Assembly: GCA_903813345.2 (NCBI GenBank)
Contig: CAIIXF020000006.1
Location: 32,649,524 to 32,713,523 of the forward strand
Direction: 5' to 3'
DNA from: Owenia fusiformis
Lineage: Eukaryota; Annelida; Polychaeta; Sabellida; Oweniidae
DNA length: 64,000 bases
Under the pieces are notes generated by a model. That model was not told the origin of the DNA. It saw only the letters and a list, made by a program, of their open reading frames with translations, and searched no databases. The position numbers and the translations under genes were made by a program. How positions within the stretch are numbered: the stretch's first letter is position 1; each line of letters begins with the position of its first letter. Shown here in pieces: positions 13,713 to 27,430 of this stretch.

Positions 13713-15832
13713 ATAGCTATACCCAGGGTACACCATGGCAGTGTGTGTGTACACCTATAGACTCATGTTTAGGTGTAGCAAGCGTATTGGCGTAATAATA
13801 TTAACATACTATACTCTTTTTGTTCATTTAAATACCCGTAGCAGACGTAGTTGTACATAGGGTGACCCTACAGTGTGTATGTATACCTATAGTCTCATGT
13901 TTTGGTGTAGCAGACGTAGTTGGCGTTGTCAGTACATACTATAATGTTTCTATTTTAAATAAAATACTTGTAGCAGAAGTAGCTATACCCAGGGTACACC
14001 ATGGAGTGTTTGTATACCTATAGACTCATGTTAAGTTGTAGCAAGCGTATTGGCGTAGTAAACATCCTATACTGGTTTTGTTCAATTAAATAGCCGTAGC
14101 AGACGTAGTTGTACATGGGTGACCCTACAGTGTGTATGTATACTTATAGTCTCATGTTTTGGTGTAGCAGACGTAGTTGGCGTTGTCAACACAGTACATA
14201 CTATGAAGTTTTCATTTTAAATAAAATACTTGTAGCAGAAGTAGCTATACCCAGGGTACACCATGGAGTGTGTGTTTACCTATAGACTCATGTTTAGATG
14301 AAGCAAGCGTAGTTGGCGGAGTAAACATACTATGCTCTTTTTATACCCAGGGTACACCATGGCAGTGTGTGTGTACACCTATAGACTCATGTTTAGGTGT
14401 AGCAAGCGTATTGGCGTAGTAAACATACTATACTGTTTTTGTTCCATTAAATAGCCGTAGCAGACGTAGTTGTACATAGGGTGACCCTACAGTGTATATG
14501 TATATCTATAGACTCATGTTTTGGTGTAGAAGGCGTAGTTTGCGTAGTCAACACAGTATGTAGCTATACCCTGGGTACACCATGGCAGTGTGTGTGTATA
14601 CCTATAGACTCATGTTATGGTGTAGCAAGCGTAGTTGGCGGAGTAAACATACTATTCTGGTTTTGTTTTTAATTAAATACCCGTAGCAGACGTAGTTGTA
14701 CATAGGGTGACCCTACAGTGTATATGTATACCAATAGACTCATGTTTTGATGTAGCAGGCGTAGTTAGCGAAGTCAACACAGTACATACTATGAAGTGGT
14801 AAGTTTCAATAAAATACTAGTAGCAGACGAAACTATACCCAAGGTACACCATGGCAGTGTGTGTGTATATTTATACTGTGTATACTCAGGTTTACACCAT
14901 GGCAGTGTACACCAGGGCAGTAATTGTGTACACCTATAGACTCAAGTTAAGGAGTAGCAAGCGTATTGGCGTAGTAATATTAACATACTATACTCTTTTT
15001 GTTCATTTAAATACCCTTAGCAGACGTAGTTGTACATGGGGTGACCCTACAGTGTGTATGTATACCTATAGTCTCATGTTTTGGTGTAGCAGACGTAGTT
15101 GGCGTTGTCAACACAGTACATACTATGAAGTTTTCATTTTAAATAAAATAATTGTAGCAGAAGTAGCTATACCCAGGGTACACCATGGCAGTGTGTGTGT
15201 ACACCTATAGACTCATGTTTAGGTGTAGCAAGCGTATTGGCGTAGTAATATTAACATACTATACTGTTTTTGTTCATTTAAATACCCGTAGCAGACGTAG
15301 TTGTACATAGGGTGACCCTACAGTGTGTATGTATACCTATAGACTCGTGTTTAGGTGTAGCAAGCGTATTGGCGTAGTAAACATACTATACTGTTTTTCT
15401 TCAAGACGTAGTTGTATATACAGTGTGTGTATACCTATGGACTCGTGTTTAGGTGTAGCAAGCTTATTGTTTTTGTTCCATTAAATAGCCGTAGCAGACG
15501 TAGTTGTACATGGGTGACCCTACAGTGTGTATGTATACTTATAGTCTCATGTTTTGGTGTAGCAGACGTAGTTGGCGTTGTCAACACAGTACATACTATG
15601 AAGTTTTCATTTTAAATAAAATACTTGTAGCAGAAGTAGCTATACCCAGGGTACACCATGGAGTGTGTGTTTACCTATAGACTCATGTTTAGATGAAGCA
15701 AGCGTAGTTGGCGGAGTAAACATACTATGCTCTTTTTATACCAAGGGTACACCATGGCAGTGTGTGTGTACACCTATAGACTCATGTTTAGGTGTAGCAA
15801 GCGTATTGCCGTAGTAATATTGGAGAGGTTAA

Positions 15833-16329
15833 GCTTTGCGTATATAATCGAAACTGAACCTGTAAGTATCACTCGACCATATACAAATTCATGTAGCCTT
15901 CTCATATAAATAGCCGTTCAAATCCAGTGTTTGTTTAGACTACACCATAGCGTGTAATGATTCTATAGTATGTCATTGATGCGGTTTTATAGCTGGTTTT
16001 CTAATACATATTATAAACGAGCTCGTTTCGTAAGATTTTTGGCGCTATATCATGCATGACATACATCATCGTGTTCAGCAAGAATTCAACTGTACATCGA
16101 AATCAAAATTGACAGCATAGTGTTCAATAGACACGAGTAAAATGGTTCCCGTTGACCCAACGTCAAATATTCAAATCTCCCGTTCTAAACCCGAAACTCT
16201 GAGGCTGAAAGAGTATCTGAAGTAGACTAAGCGCGCATAAAACTATGAGCGCTCGATACATTCCTTTGTTAATTTTTGTACTTTGCGTTCACGGTTACGT
16301 TGTGAAAAACATCGTTAGCTTAACCTCTC
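15833..16329. mobile_element. 497-bp TIR element, GAGAGGTTAAGCT family
   Basis: Non-satellite insert starting GAGAGGTTAAGCT and ending AGCTTAACCTCTC, interrupting a B-to-A spacer (GTAATATT ... GTAACATAC). The inverted similarity extends weakly inward (GCGTATATAATCGAAACTGA near the left end, a degenerate counterpart near the right). The same ends bound the element at 28409-29846, so this is a non-autonomous member of one family. A target duplication is not clear here. It contains no convincing coding sequence. Confidence 0.85.
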
Positions 16330-19300
16330 CAGTAACATACTATACTGTTTTTGTTCATTTAAATACCCGTAGCAGACGTAGTTGTACATATGGTGACCCT
16401 ACAGTGTGTATGTATACCTATAGACTCATGTTTAGGTGTAGCAAGCGTATTGGCGTAGTAATATTAACATACTATACTGTTTTTGTTCATTTAAATACCC
16501 GTAGCAGACGTAGTTGTACTTAGGGTGACCCTACAGTGTGTATGTATACCTATAGACTCATGTTTAGGTGTAGCAAGTGTATTGGCGTAGTTAACATACT
16601 ATACTGTTTTTCTTCAAGACTTAGCAGACGTAGTTGTATATACAGTGTGTATGTATACCTATGGACTCGTGTTTAGGTGTAGCAAGCTTATTGGACTCAT
16701 GTTTTGGTGTAGCAGGCGTAGTTGGCGTAGTCAACGCAGTATGTAGCTATACCCAGGGTACACCATGGCAGTGTGTGTGTACACCTATAGACTCATGTTT
16801 AGGTGTAGCAAGCGTATTGGCGTAGTAATATTAGCATACTATACTGTTTTTGTTCATTTAAATACCCGTAGCAGACGTAGTTGTACTTAGGGTGACCCTA
16901 CAGTGTGTATGTATACCTAAAGACTCATGTTTAGGTGTAGCAAACGTATTGGCGTAGTAAACATACTATACTGTTTTTCTTCAAGACGTAGCAGACGTAG
17001 TTGTATATACAGTGTGTATGTATACCTATGGACTCGTGTTTAGGTGTAGCAAGCTTATTGGCGTAGTAAACATACTATACTGTTTTTGTTCAATTAAATA
17101 GCCGTAGCAGACGTAGTTGTACATGGGTGACCCTACAGTGTGTATGTATACTTATAGTCTCATGTTTTGGTGTAGCAGACGTAGTTGGCGTTGTCAACAC
17201 AGTACATACTATGAAGTTTTCATTTTAAATAAAATACTTGTAGCAGAAGTAGCTATACCCAGGGTACACCATGGAGTGTGTGTTTACCTATAGACTCATG
17301 TTAAGATGAAGCAAGCGTAGTTGGCGGAGTAAACATACTATGCTCTTTTTATACCAAGGGTACACCATGGCAGTGTGTGTGTACACCTATAGACTCATGT
17401 TTAGGTGTAGCAAGCGTATTGGCGTAGTAATATTAACATACTATACTGTTTTTGTTCATTTAAATACCTGTAGCAGACGTAGTTGTACATAGGGTGACCC
17501 TACAGTGTGTATGTATACCTATAGACTCATGTTTAGGTGTAGCAAGCGTATTGGCGTAGTAATATTAACATACTATACTATTTTTGTTCATTTAAATACC
17601 CGTAGCAGACGTAGTTGTACTTAGGGTGACCCTACAGTGTGTATGTATACCTATAGACTCATGTTTAGGTGTAGCAAGTGTATTGGCGTAGTAAACATAC
17701 TATACTGTTTTTCTTCAAGACGTAGCAGACGTAGTTGTATATACAGTGTGTATGTATACCTATGGACTCGTGTTTAGGTGTAGCAAGCTTATTGGCGTAG
17801 TAAACATACTATACTGTTTTTGTTCAATTAAATAACCGTAGCAGACGTAGTTGGACATAGGTTGACCCTATAGTGTGTATGTATACCTATGGACTCATGT
17901 TTTGGTGTAGCAGGCGTAGTTGGCGTAGTCAACACAGTATGTAGCTATACCCAGGGTACACCATGGCAGTGTGTGTGTACACCTATAGACTCATGTTTAG
18001 GTGTAGCAAGCGTATTGGCGTAGTAATATTAACATACTATACTGTTTTTGTTCATTTAAATACCCGTAGCAGACGTAGTTGTACATAGGGTGACCCTACA
18101 GTGTGTATGTATACCTATAGACTCATGTTTAGGTGTAGCAAGTGTATTGGCGTAGTAAACATACTATACTGTTTTTCTTCAAGATGTAGCAGACGTAGTT
18201 GTATATACAGTGTGTATGTATACCTATGGACTTGTGTTTTGGTGTAGCAGGCGTAGTTTGCGTAGTCAACACAGTACATACTATGAAGTGGTCATTTTCA
18301 AAAAAATACTCGTAGCAGACGTAGCTATACCCAGGGTACACAATGGCAGTGTGTGTGTACACATATAGACTCATGTTTAGGTGTAGCAAGCATATTGGCG
18401 TAGTAAACATACTATACTGTTTTTGTTCCATTAAATAGCCGTAGCAGACGTAGTTGTACACAGTGTGACCCTACAGTGTATATGTATATCTATAGACTCA
18501 TGTTTTGGTGTAGCAGGCGTAGTTGGCGTTGTCAACACAGTACATACTATAAGGTTTTCATTTTAAATAAAATACTTGTAGCAGAAGTAGCTATACCCAG
18601 GGTACACCATGGAGTGTGTATATACCTATAGACTCATGTTTAGATGTAGCAGACGTAGTTGTACACAGTGTGACCCTACAGTGTATATGTATATCTATAG
18701 ACTCATGTTTTGATGTAGCAGGCGTAGTTGCCGAAGTCAACACAGTACATACTATGAAGTGGTAAGTTTCAATAAAATACTCGTAGCAGACGAAACTATA
18801 CCTAAGGTACACCATGGCAGTGTGTACTTATACTGTGTATACTCAGGTTTACACCATGGCAGTGTACACCAGGGCAGTATGTGTGTATACCTATAGACTC
18901 ATGTTTACGTGTAGCAAGCGTACATGGCGTAGTAAACATACTATTTTTGTTTTCAATTAAATACCCGTATCAGACGTAGTTGTACATAGGGTGACCCTAC
19001 AGTGTGTATTTATACCTATAGTCTCATGTTTTGGTGAAGCAGACGTAGTTGGAGTTGTCAACACAGTACATACTATGAAGTTTTCATTTTAAATAAAATA
19101 CTTGTAGCAGAAGTACCTATACCCAGGGTACACCATGGCAGTGTGTGTGTACACCTATAGACTCATGTTTAGGTGTAGCAAGCGTATTGGCGTAGTAATA
19201 TTAACATACTTTACTGTTTTTGTTCATTTAAATACCCGTAGCAGACGTAGTTGTACATAGGGTGACCCTACAGTGTGTATGTATACCTATGGACTCGTGT

Positions 19301-22300
19301 TTTGGTGTAGCTGACGTAGTTGGCGTTGTCAACACAGTACATACTATGAAGTTTTCATTTTAAATAAAATAATTGTAGCAGAAGTAAGGATACCCAGGGT
19401 ACACCATGGCAGTGTGTTTGTACACCTATAGACTCATGTTTAGGTGTAGCAAGCGTATTGGCGTAGTAATATTAACATACGTTACTGTTTTTGTTCATTT
19501 AAATACCCGTAGCAGACGTAGCTGTACTTAGGGTGACCCTACAGTGTGTATGTATACCTATAGTCTCATGTTTTGGTGTAGCAGACGTAGTTGGCGTTGT
19601 CAACACAGTACATACTATAAGGTTTTTATTTTAAATAAAATACTTGTAGCAGAAGTAGCTATACCCAGGGTACACCATGGAGTGTGTGTGTATACCTATA
19701 GACTCATGTTTAGGTGTAGCAAGCGTATTGGCGTAGTAAACATCCTATACTGGTTTTTTTTTCAATTAAATAACCGTAGCAGACGTAGTTGGACATAGGT
19801 TGACCCTATAGTGTGTATGTATACCTATGGACTCATGTTTTGGTGTAGCAGGCGTAGTTGGCGTAGTCAACACAGTATGTAGCTATATCCAGGGTACACC
19901 ATGGCAGTGTGTGTGTACACCTATAGACTCAAGTTAAGGAGTAGCAAGCGTATTGGCGTAGTAATATAAACATCCTATACTGTTTTTGTTCATTTAAATA
20001 CCCGTAGCAGACGTAGTTGTACATAGGGTGACCCTACAGTGTGTATGTATACCTATAGTCTCATGTTTTGGTGTAGCAGACGTAGTTGGCGTTGTCAACA
20101 CAGTACATACTATGAAGTTTTCATTTTAAATAAAATACTTGTAGCAAAAGTAGCTATACCCAGGGTACACCATGGAGTGTGTGTGTATACCTATAGACTC
20201 ATGTTTAGATGTAGCAAGCGTAGTTGGCGGAGTAAACATACTATGCTCTTTTTATACCCAGGGTACACCATGGCAGTGTGTGTGTACACCTATAGACTCA
20301 TTTTTAGGTGTAGCAAGCGTATTGGCGTAGTAATACTAACATACTATACTGTTTTTGTTCATTTAAATACCCGTAGCAGACGTAGCTGTACTTAGGGTGA
20401 CCCTACAGTGTGTATGTATACCTATAGACTCATGTTTAGGTGTAGCAAGCGTATTGGCGTAGTAATATTAACATACTATACTGTTTTTGTGCATTTAAAT
20501 ACCCGTAGCAGACGTAGTTGTACTTAGGGTGACCCTACAGTGTGTATGTATACCTATAGACTCATGTTTATGTGTAGCAAGTGTATTGGCGTAGTAAACA
20601 TACTATACTGTTTTTCTTCAAGACGTAGCATACCTAGTTGTATATACAGTGTGAATGTATACCTATGGACTCGTGTTTAGGTGTAGCAAGCTTATTGGCG
20701 TAGTAAACATACTATACTGTTTTTGTTCAATTAAATAACCGTTGCAGACGTAGTTGGACATAGGTTGACCCTATAGTGTGTATGTATACCTATGGACTCA
20801 TGTTTTGGTGTAGCAGGCGTAGTTGGCGTAGTCAACACAGTATGTAGCTATACCCAGGGTACACAATGGCAGTGTGTGTGTACACATATAGACTCATGTT
20901 TAGGTGTAGCAAGCGTATTGGCGTAGTAAACATACTATACTGTTTTTGTTCCACTAAATAGCCGTAGCAGACGTAGTTGTACACAGGGTGACCCTACAGT
21001 GTATATGTATATCTATACTCATGTTTTGGTGTAGCAGGCGTAGTTTGCGTAGTCAACACAGTATGTAGCTATACCCTGGGTACACCATGGCAGTGTGTGT
21101 GTATACCTATAGACTCATGTTTAGGTGTAGCAACCGTAGTTGGCGGAGTAAACATACTATACTGTTTTTGTTTTTAATTAAATACCCGTAGCAGACGTAG
21201 TTGTACATGGGGTGACCCTACAGTGTATATGTATACCTATAGACTCATGTTTAGGTGAAGCAAGCGTAGTTGGCGGAGTAAACATACTATACTGTTTTTG
21301 TTTTTAATTAAATACCCGTAGCAGACGTAGTTGTACATGGGGTGACCCTACAGTGTGTATGTATACCTATAGTCTCATGTTTTGGTGTAGCAGACGTAGT
21401 TGGCGTTGTCAACACAGTACATACTATAAGGTTTTCATTTTAAATAAAATACTTGTAGCAGAAGTAGCTATACCCAGGGTACACCATGGAGTGTGTATAT
21501 ACCTATAGACTCATGTTTAGATGTAGCAAGCGTAGTTGGCGGAGTAAACATACTATGCTCTTTTTATACCCAGGGTACACCATGGCAGTGTGTGTGTACA
21601 CCTATAGACTCATGTTTAGGTGTAGCAAGCGTATTGGCGTAGTAATATCAACATACTATACTGTTTTTGTTCATTTAAATACCCGTAGCAGACGTAGTTG
21701 TACATAGGGTGACCCTACAGTGTGTATGTATACTTATAGTCTCATGTTTTGGTGTAGCAGACGTAGTTGGCGTTGTCAACACAGTTCATACTATGAAGTT
21801 TTCATTTTAAATAAAATACTTGTAGCAGAAGTAGCTATACCCAGGGTACACCATGGAGTGTGTGTTTACCTATAGACTCATGTTTAGATGAAGCAAGCGT
21901 AGTTGGCGGAGTAAACATACTATGCTCTTTTTATACCCAGGGTACACCATGGCAGTGTGTGTGTACACCTATAGACTCATGTTTAGGTGTAGCAAGCGTA
22001 TTGGCGTAGTAAACATACTATACTGTTTTTGTTCCATTAAATAGCCGTAGCAGACGTAGTTGTACATAGGGTGACCCTACAGTGTATATGTATATCTATA
22101 GACTCATGTTTTGGTGTAGAAGGCGTAGTTTGCGTAGTCAACACAGTATGTAGCTATACCCTGGGTACACCATGGCAGTGTGTGTGTATACCTATAGACT
22201 CATGTTATGGTGTAGCAAGCGTAGTTGGCGGAGTAAACATACTATTCTGGTTTTGTTTTTAATTAAATACCCGTAGCAGACGTAGTTGTACATAGGGTGA

Positions 22301-25300
22301 CCCTACAGTGTATATGTATACCAATAGACTCATGTTTTGATGTAGCAGGCGTAGTTGGCGAAGTCAACACAGTACATACTATGAAGTGGTAAGTTTCAAT
22401 AAAATACTAGTAGCAGACGAAACTATACCCAAGGTACACCATGGCAGTGTGTGTGTATACTTATATTGTGTATACTCAGGTTTACACCATGGCAGTGTAC
22501 ACCAGTGCTGTAATTGTGTGTACCTATGTAGTATGTAGCTATATCCAGGGTACACCATGGCAGTGTGTGTGTACACCCATAGACTCAAGTTAAGGAGTAG
22601 CAAGCGCATTGGCGTAGTAATATTAACATACTATACTCTTTTTGTTCATTTAAATACCCGTAGCAGACGTAGTTGTACATGGGGTGACCCTACAGTGTGT
22701 ATGTATACCTATAGTCTCATGTTTTGGTGTAGCAGACGTAGTTGGCGTTGTCAACACAGTACATACTATGAAGTTTTCATTTTAAATAAAATAATTGTAG
22801 CAGAAGTAGCTATACCCAGGGTACACCATGGCAGTGTGTGTGTACACCTATAGACTCATGTTTAGGTGTAGCAAGCGTATTGGCGTAGTAATATTAACAT
22901 ACTATACTGTTTTTGTTCATTTAAATACCCGTAGCAGACGTAGTTGTACATAGGGTGACCCTACAGTGTGTATGTATACCTATAGACTCATGTTTAGGTG
23001 TAGCAAGCGTATTGGCGTAGTAATATTAGCATACTATACTGTTTTTGTTCATTTAAATATCCGTAGCAGACGTATTTGTACTTAGGGTGACCCTACAGTG
23101 TGTATGTATACCTATAGACTCATGTTTAGGTGTAGCAAGCGTATTGGCGTAGTAAACATACTATACTGTTTTTCTTCAAGACGTAGCAGACGTAGTTGTA
23201 TATACAGTGTGTATGTTTACCTATGGACTCGTGTTTAGGTGTAGCAAGCTTATTGTTTTTGTTCCATTAAATAGCCGTAGCAGACGTAGTTGTACATGGG
23301 TGACCCTACAATGTGTATGTATACTTATAGTCTCATGTTTTGGTGTAGCAGACGTAGTTGGCGTTGTCAACACAGTACATACTATGAAGTTTTCATTTTA
23401 AATAAAATACTTGTAGCAGAAGTAGCTATACCCAGGGTACACCATGGAGTGTGTGTTTACCTATAGACTCATGTTTAGATGAAGCAAGCGTAGTTGGCGG
23501 AGTACACCATGGCAGTGTGTGTGTACACCTATAGACTCATGTTTAGGTGTAGCAAGCGTATTGGCGTAGTAATATTAACATACTATACTATTTTTGTTCA
23601 TTTAAATACCCGTAGCAGACGTAGTTGTACATAGGGTGACCCTACAGTGTGTATGTATACCTATAGACTCATGTTTAGGTGTAGCAAGCGTATTGGCGTA
23701 GTAATATTAATATACTATACTGTTTTTGTTCATTAAAATACCCGTAGCAGACGTAGTTGTACTTAGGGTGACCCTACAGTGTGTATGTATACCTATAGAC
23801 TCATGTTTAGGTGTAGCAAGTGTATTGGCGTAGTAAACATACTATACTGTTTTTCTTCAAGACTTAGCAGACGTAGTTGTATATACAGTGTGTATGTATA
23901 CCTATGGACTCGTGTTTAGGTGTAGCAAGCTTATTGGACTTATGTTTTGGTGTAGCAGGCGTAGTTGGCGTAGTCAATGCAGTATGTAGCTATACCCAGG
24001 GTACACCATGGCAGTGTGTGTGTACACCTATAGACTCATGTTTAGGTGTAGCAAGCGTATTGGCGTAGTAATATTAGCATACTATACTGTTTTTGTTCAT
24101 TTAAATACCCGTAGCAGACGTAGTTGTACTTAGGGTGACCCTACAGTATGTATGTATACCTATAGTCACATGTTTTGGTGTAGCAGACGTAGTTGGCGTT
24201 GTCAACACACTACATACTATAAGGTTTTTATTTTAAATAAAATACTTGAAGCAGATGTAGCTATACCCAGGGTACACCATGGAGTGTGTGTGTATACCTA
24301 TAGAGTCATGTTTAGGTGTAGCAAGCGTATTGGCGTAGTAAACATCCTATACTGGTTTTGTTCAATTAAATAACCGTAGAAGGCGTAGTTAGCGTAGTCA
24401 ACACAGTATGTAGCTATTCCCAGGGTACACCACGGCAGTGTGTGTGTACACCTATAGACTCAGGTTAATGAGTAGCAAGCGTATTGGCGTAGTAATATTA
24501 TCATACTATACTGTTTTTGTTCATTTAAATACCAGTAGCAGACGTAGTTGTACATAGGGTGACCCTACAGTGTGTATGTATACCTATAGTCTCATGTTTT
24601 TGGTGTAGCAGACGTCGTTGGCGTTGTCAACACAGTACATACTATAAGGTTTTCATTTTAAATGAAATACTTGTAGCAGAAGAAGCTATACCCAGGGTAC
24701 ACCATGGAGTGTGTGTGTATACCTATAGACTCATGTTTAGATGTAGCAAGCGTAGTTGGCGGAGTAAACATACTATTCTGGTTTTGTTTTTAATTAAATA
24801 CCCGTAGCAGACGTAGTTGTACATAGGGTGACCCTACAGTGTGTATGTATACCTATAGACTCATGTTTAGGTGTAGCAAGTGTATTGGCGTAGTAAACAT
24901 ACTATACTGTTTTTCTTCAAGACGTAGCAGACGTAGTTGTATATACAGTGTGTATGTATACCTATGGACTCGTGTTTAGGTGTAGCAAGCTTATTGGCGT
25001 AGTAAACATACTATACTGTTTTTGTTCAATTAAATACCCGTAGCAGACGTAGCTGTACTTAGGGTGACCCTACAGTGTGTATGTATACCTATAGTCTCAT
25101 GTTTTGGTGTAGCAGATGTAGTTGGCGTTGTCAACACAGTACATACTATAAGGTTTTTATTTTAAATAAAATACTTGTAGCAGAAGTAGCTGCAGTGTGT
25201 GTGTATACTTATACTGTGTATACTCAGGTTTACACCATGGCAGTGTACCCCAGCTATACTCAATAAAATACTCGTAGCAGACGAAACTATACCCAAGGTA

Positions 25301-25640
25301 CACCATGGCAGTGTGTGTGTATACTTATACTGTGTATACTCAGGTTTACACCATGGCAGTGTACACCAGGGCAGTATGTGTGTATACCTATAGACTCATG
25401 TTTACGTATAGCAAGCGTAGATGGCGTAGTAAACATACTATTTTTGTTTTCAATTAAATACCCGTAGCAGACGTAGTTGTACATTGGGTGACCCTACAGT
25501 GTGTATGTATACCTATAGTCTCATGTTTTGGTGTAGCAGGCGTAGTCAGCGAAGTCAACACAGTACATACTATGAAGTGGAAAGTTTCAATAAAATACTC
25601 GTAGCAGACGAAACTATACTCAAGGTACACCATGGCAGTA

Positions 25641-25918
25641 CTGTACGTGCCAATGAAAGTTCCCCTGACTTGAATTGTTGTGACTTTTTCTTTTGGAGCT
25701 ATCTCAGGAGCATCTGTGCTCACAATTCCTCCACCAGATATTGCAAAACCTCGAGAAAGATTTGCCCATGGGCTACTTTTCTTTGCTTTAACCCACACAT
25801 GATTCTGGGCTGAACCATGCATGATGTGGACAGATGAGCGCATCTTTATGTGCAAGGAAGTGGTGGCAATTTGGAGGGGTATAGGATGTATTCTTGCAAG
25901 AGTATGAGTATGAACACT
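25641..25918 (-). pseudogene. Protein-like reading frame fragment, unknown family
   Basis: The minus-strand frame is open for about 92 codons from an upstream TAA (25919-25921) to the satellite border at 25641, and continues without a stop into satellite sequence. Composition is not low-complexity. The segment contains NHVWVKAKKSSPWANL and GFAISGGGIVSTDAPEIAPK. The first in-frame ATG is at 25841-25843. I do not recognise a family. It could be an exon fragment of a host or transposon gene cut off by the satellite. A splice donor near ATTGGCACGTAC at the border is possible but weak. Loss of its normal context and fusion to satellite argue that it is a relic. Confidence 0.35.
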
Positions 25919-25959
25919 TTACTGTCTATGCCATACCTGTCACACCTTCTTCCAATAGC

Positions 25960-26400
25960 CCCTATGCCCCTTGTACTGGCTTTTGCAATGTTTTAGACTT
26001 GGGTCCGGGCTGAATTTTGCCCCACTTCGGAAAATTAATGATTATTCGGCCAGAGATGACCCTCTGTGAATGAATGATATTCCATTGCAAAGATGAGTAA
26101 TTTGGCTTTTTGGTACATTGAATTGAAAGGATGCAGTCAGCATTGATTTTATGTTTTCGTCCAATATTGCATCGGGCTCCGTACACTGACTTTTGCAATG
26201 TTTATAACTTGGCCCGAGGCTAATTTTGGCCCACTTTGCAAATGGAATGATTACTCACCCAACCATGACCAAATATCAATGAATGATATATCATTGCAAA
26301 GAGGAGACACATGGCTTTATGGTGCATTGAATGAAGTCAATGCTGTTATCACTGGTTTTGTGCTTTTCCAAGATAACAATCTGTTGCGTTTTTTTTGATA
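25960..26400. repeat. Diverged tandem duplication, about 220-bp unit
   Basis: Two copies follow each other: GACTTTTGCAATGTTTATAA (26189) matches GGCTTTTGCAATGTTTTAGA (25978), and each is followed by matching runs (GGGCTGAATTTTGCCCCAC against GAGGCTAATTTTGGCCCAC; GAATGATATTCCATTGCAAA against GAATGATATATCATTGCAAA; TTGAATTGAAAGGATGCAGT against TTGAATGAAGTCAATGCTGT). Many substitutions and small indels separate them, so the duplication is old. No coding function is visible. Confidence 0.75.
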
Positions 26401-26404
26401 CGCA

Positions 26405-27252
26405 CTGTAGTATGTTTACTCCGCCAACTACGCTTGCTACACCTAAACATGAGTCTATAGGTATACACACACACTGCCATGGTGTACCCTGGGTATAGCT
26501 ACATACTCTGTTGACTACGCAAATACGCCTGCTACACCAAAACATGAGTCTATAGGTATACATATACACTACAACTACGTCTGCTACGGCTATTTAATGG
26601 AACAAAAACAGTATAGTATGTTTACTACGCCAATACGCTTGCTACACCTAAACATAAGTCTATAGGTGTACACACACACTGCCATTGTGTACCCTGGGTA
26701 TAGCTACGTCTGCTACGTGTATTTTTTTGAAAATGACCACTTCATAGTATGTACTGTGTTGACTACGCAAACTACGCCTGCTACACCAAAACATGAGTCC
26801 ATAGATATACATACACACTGTATATACAACTACGTCTGCTACGTCTTGAAGAAAAACAGTATAGTATGTTTACTACGCCAATACGCTTGCTACACCTAAA
26901 CATGAGTCTATAGGTATACATACACACTGTAGGGTCACCCTATGTACAACTACGTCTGCTACGGGTATTTAAATGAACAAAAACAGTATAGTATGTTAAT
27001 ATAACTACGCTAATACGCTTGCTACACCTAAACATGAGTCTATAGGTGTACACACACACTGCCATGGTGTACCCTGGGTATAGCTACATACTGTGTTGAC
27101 TACGCCAACTACGCCTGCTACACCAAAACATGAGTCCATACACACTGTAGGGTCACCCTATGTACAACTACGTCTGCTACGGGTATTTAATTAAAAACAA
27201 AAACAGTATAGTATAGTATGTTTACTTAGCCAACAACGCTTGCTTCATCTAA
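26405..27252 (+). repeat. Satellite array, second forward block, first part
   Basis: Forward A and B monomers resume and run to the TAA target site at 27250-27252. The last unit reads GCTTGCTTCATCTAA, which is completed after the insertion by ACATGAGTCTATAGG at 31678. Confidence 0.93.
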
Positions 27253-27430
27253 TGCCTTGGTCACATAGGCTCCAATTTTCACTACAGCTCCCGGCCGATG
27301 AGTATATATTTTGTTCAAAACTGGCCGGCGAGCCCGGGCATCGTACGGGCGGCGGGCGATGATCGCCACTCATCGGCCGATTTTTAGACATCGTACTGGC
27401 GCCGACAGAGTTTTATCGCGGAGATAAAAG

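Larger units (their letters stand above)
13712..25640 (-). repeat. Satellite array, reverse block
   Basis: Same A and B monomers in inverted orientation (TGTAGCAAGCGTATTGGCGTAG, CAGGGTACACCATGGCAGTG and related words). Landmarks repeat at larger spacing than in the forward block: 14481 and 22071 (7590), 16634 and 23877 (7243), so a longer higher-order unit is present about twice. The difference between the two spacings is partly explained by the 497-bp insertion at 15833-16329, which lies in the first copy only. Confidence 0.95.
25641..26404. other. Non-satellite segment at the second strand switch
   Basis: About 765 bp of unrelated sequence lies between the end of the reverse block (ACACCATGGCAGTA) and the start of the next forward block (TGTAGTATGTTTACTCCGCC). 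It holds a protein-like reading frame on the minus strand (about 25641-25918) and a diverged tandem pair of about 220 bp (25960-26400). It has no obvious TIRs or target duplication, so it may be captured DNA at a rearrangement breakpoint rather than a transposon. Confidence 0.75.

Noticed and set aside
1-27245. Dozens of 60-130 codon frames with Cys/Tyr/Arg-rich products such as MCMYTYSLMFWCSRRSWRCQ
   Set aside because: They recur once per satellite unit on whichever strand is stop-poor and change frame with every indel. Their conservation equals DNA conservation of the satellite.
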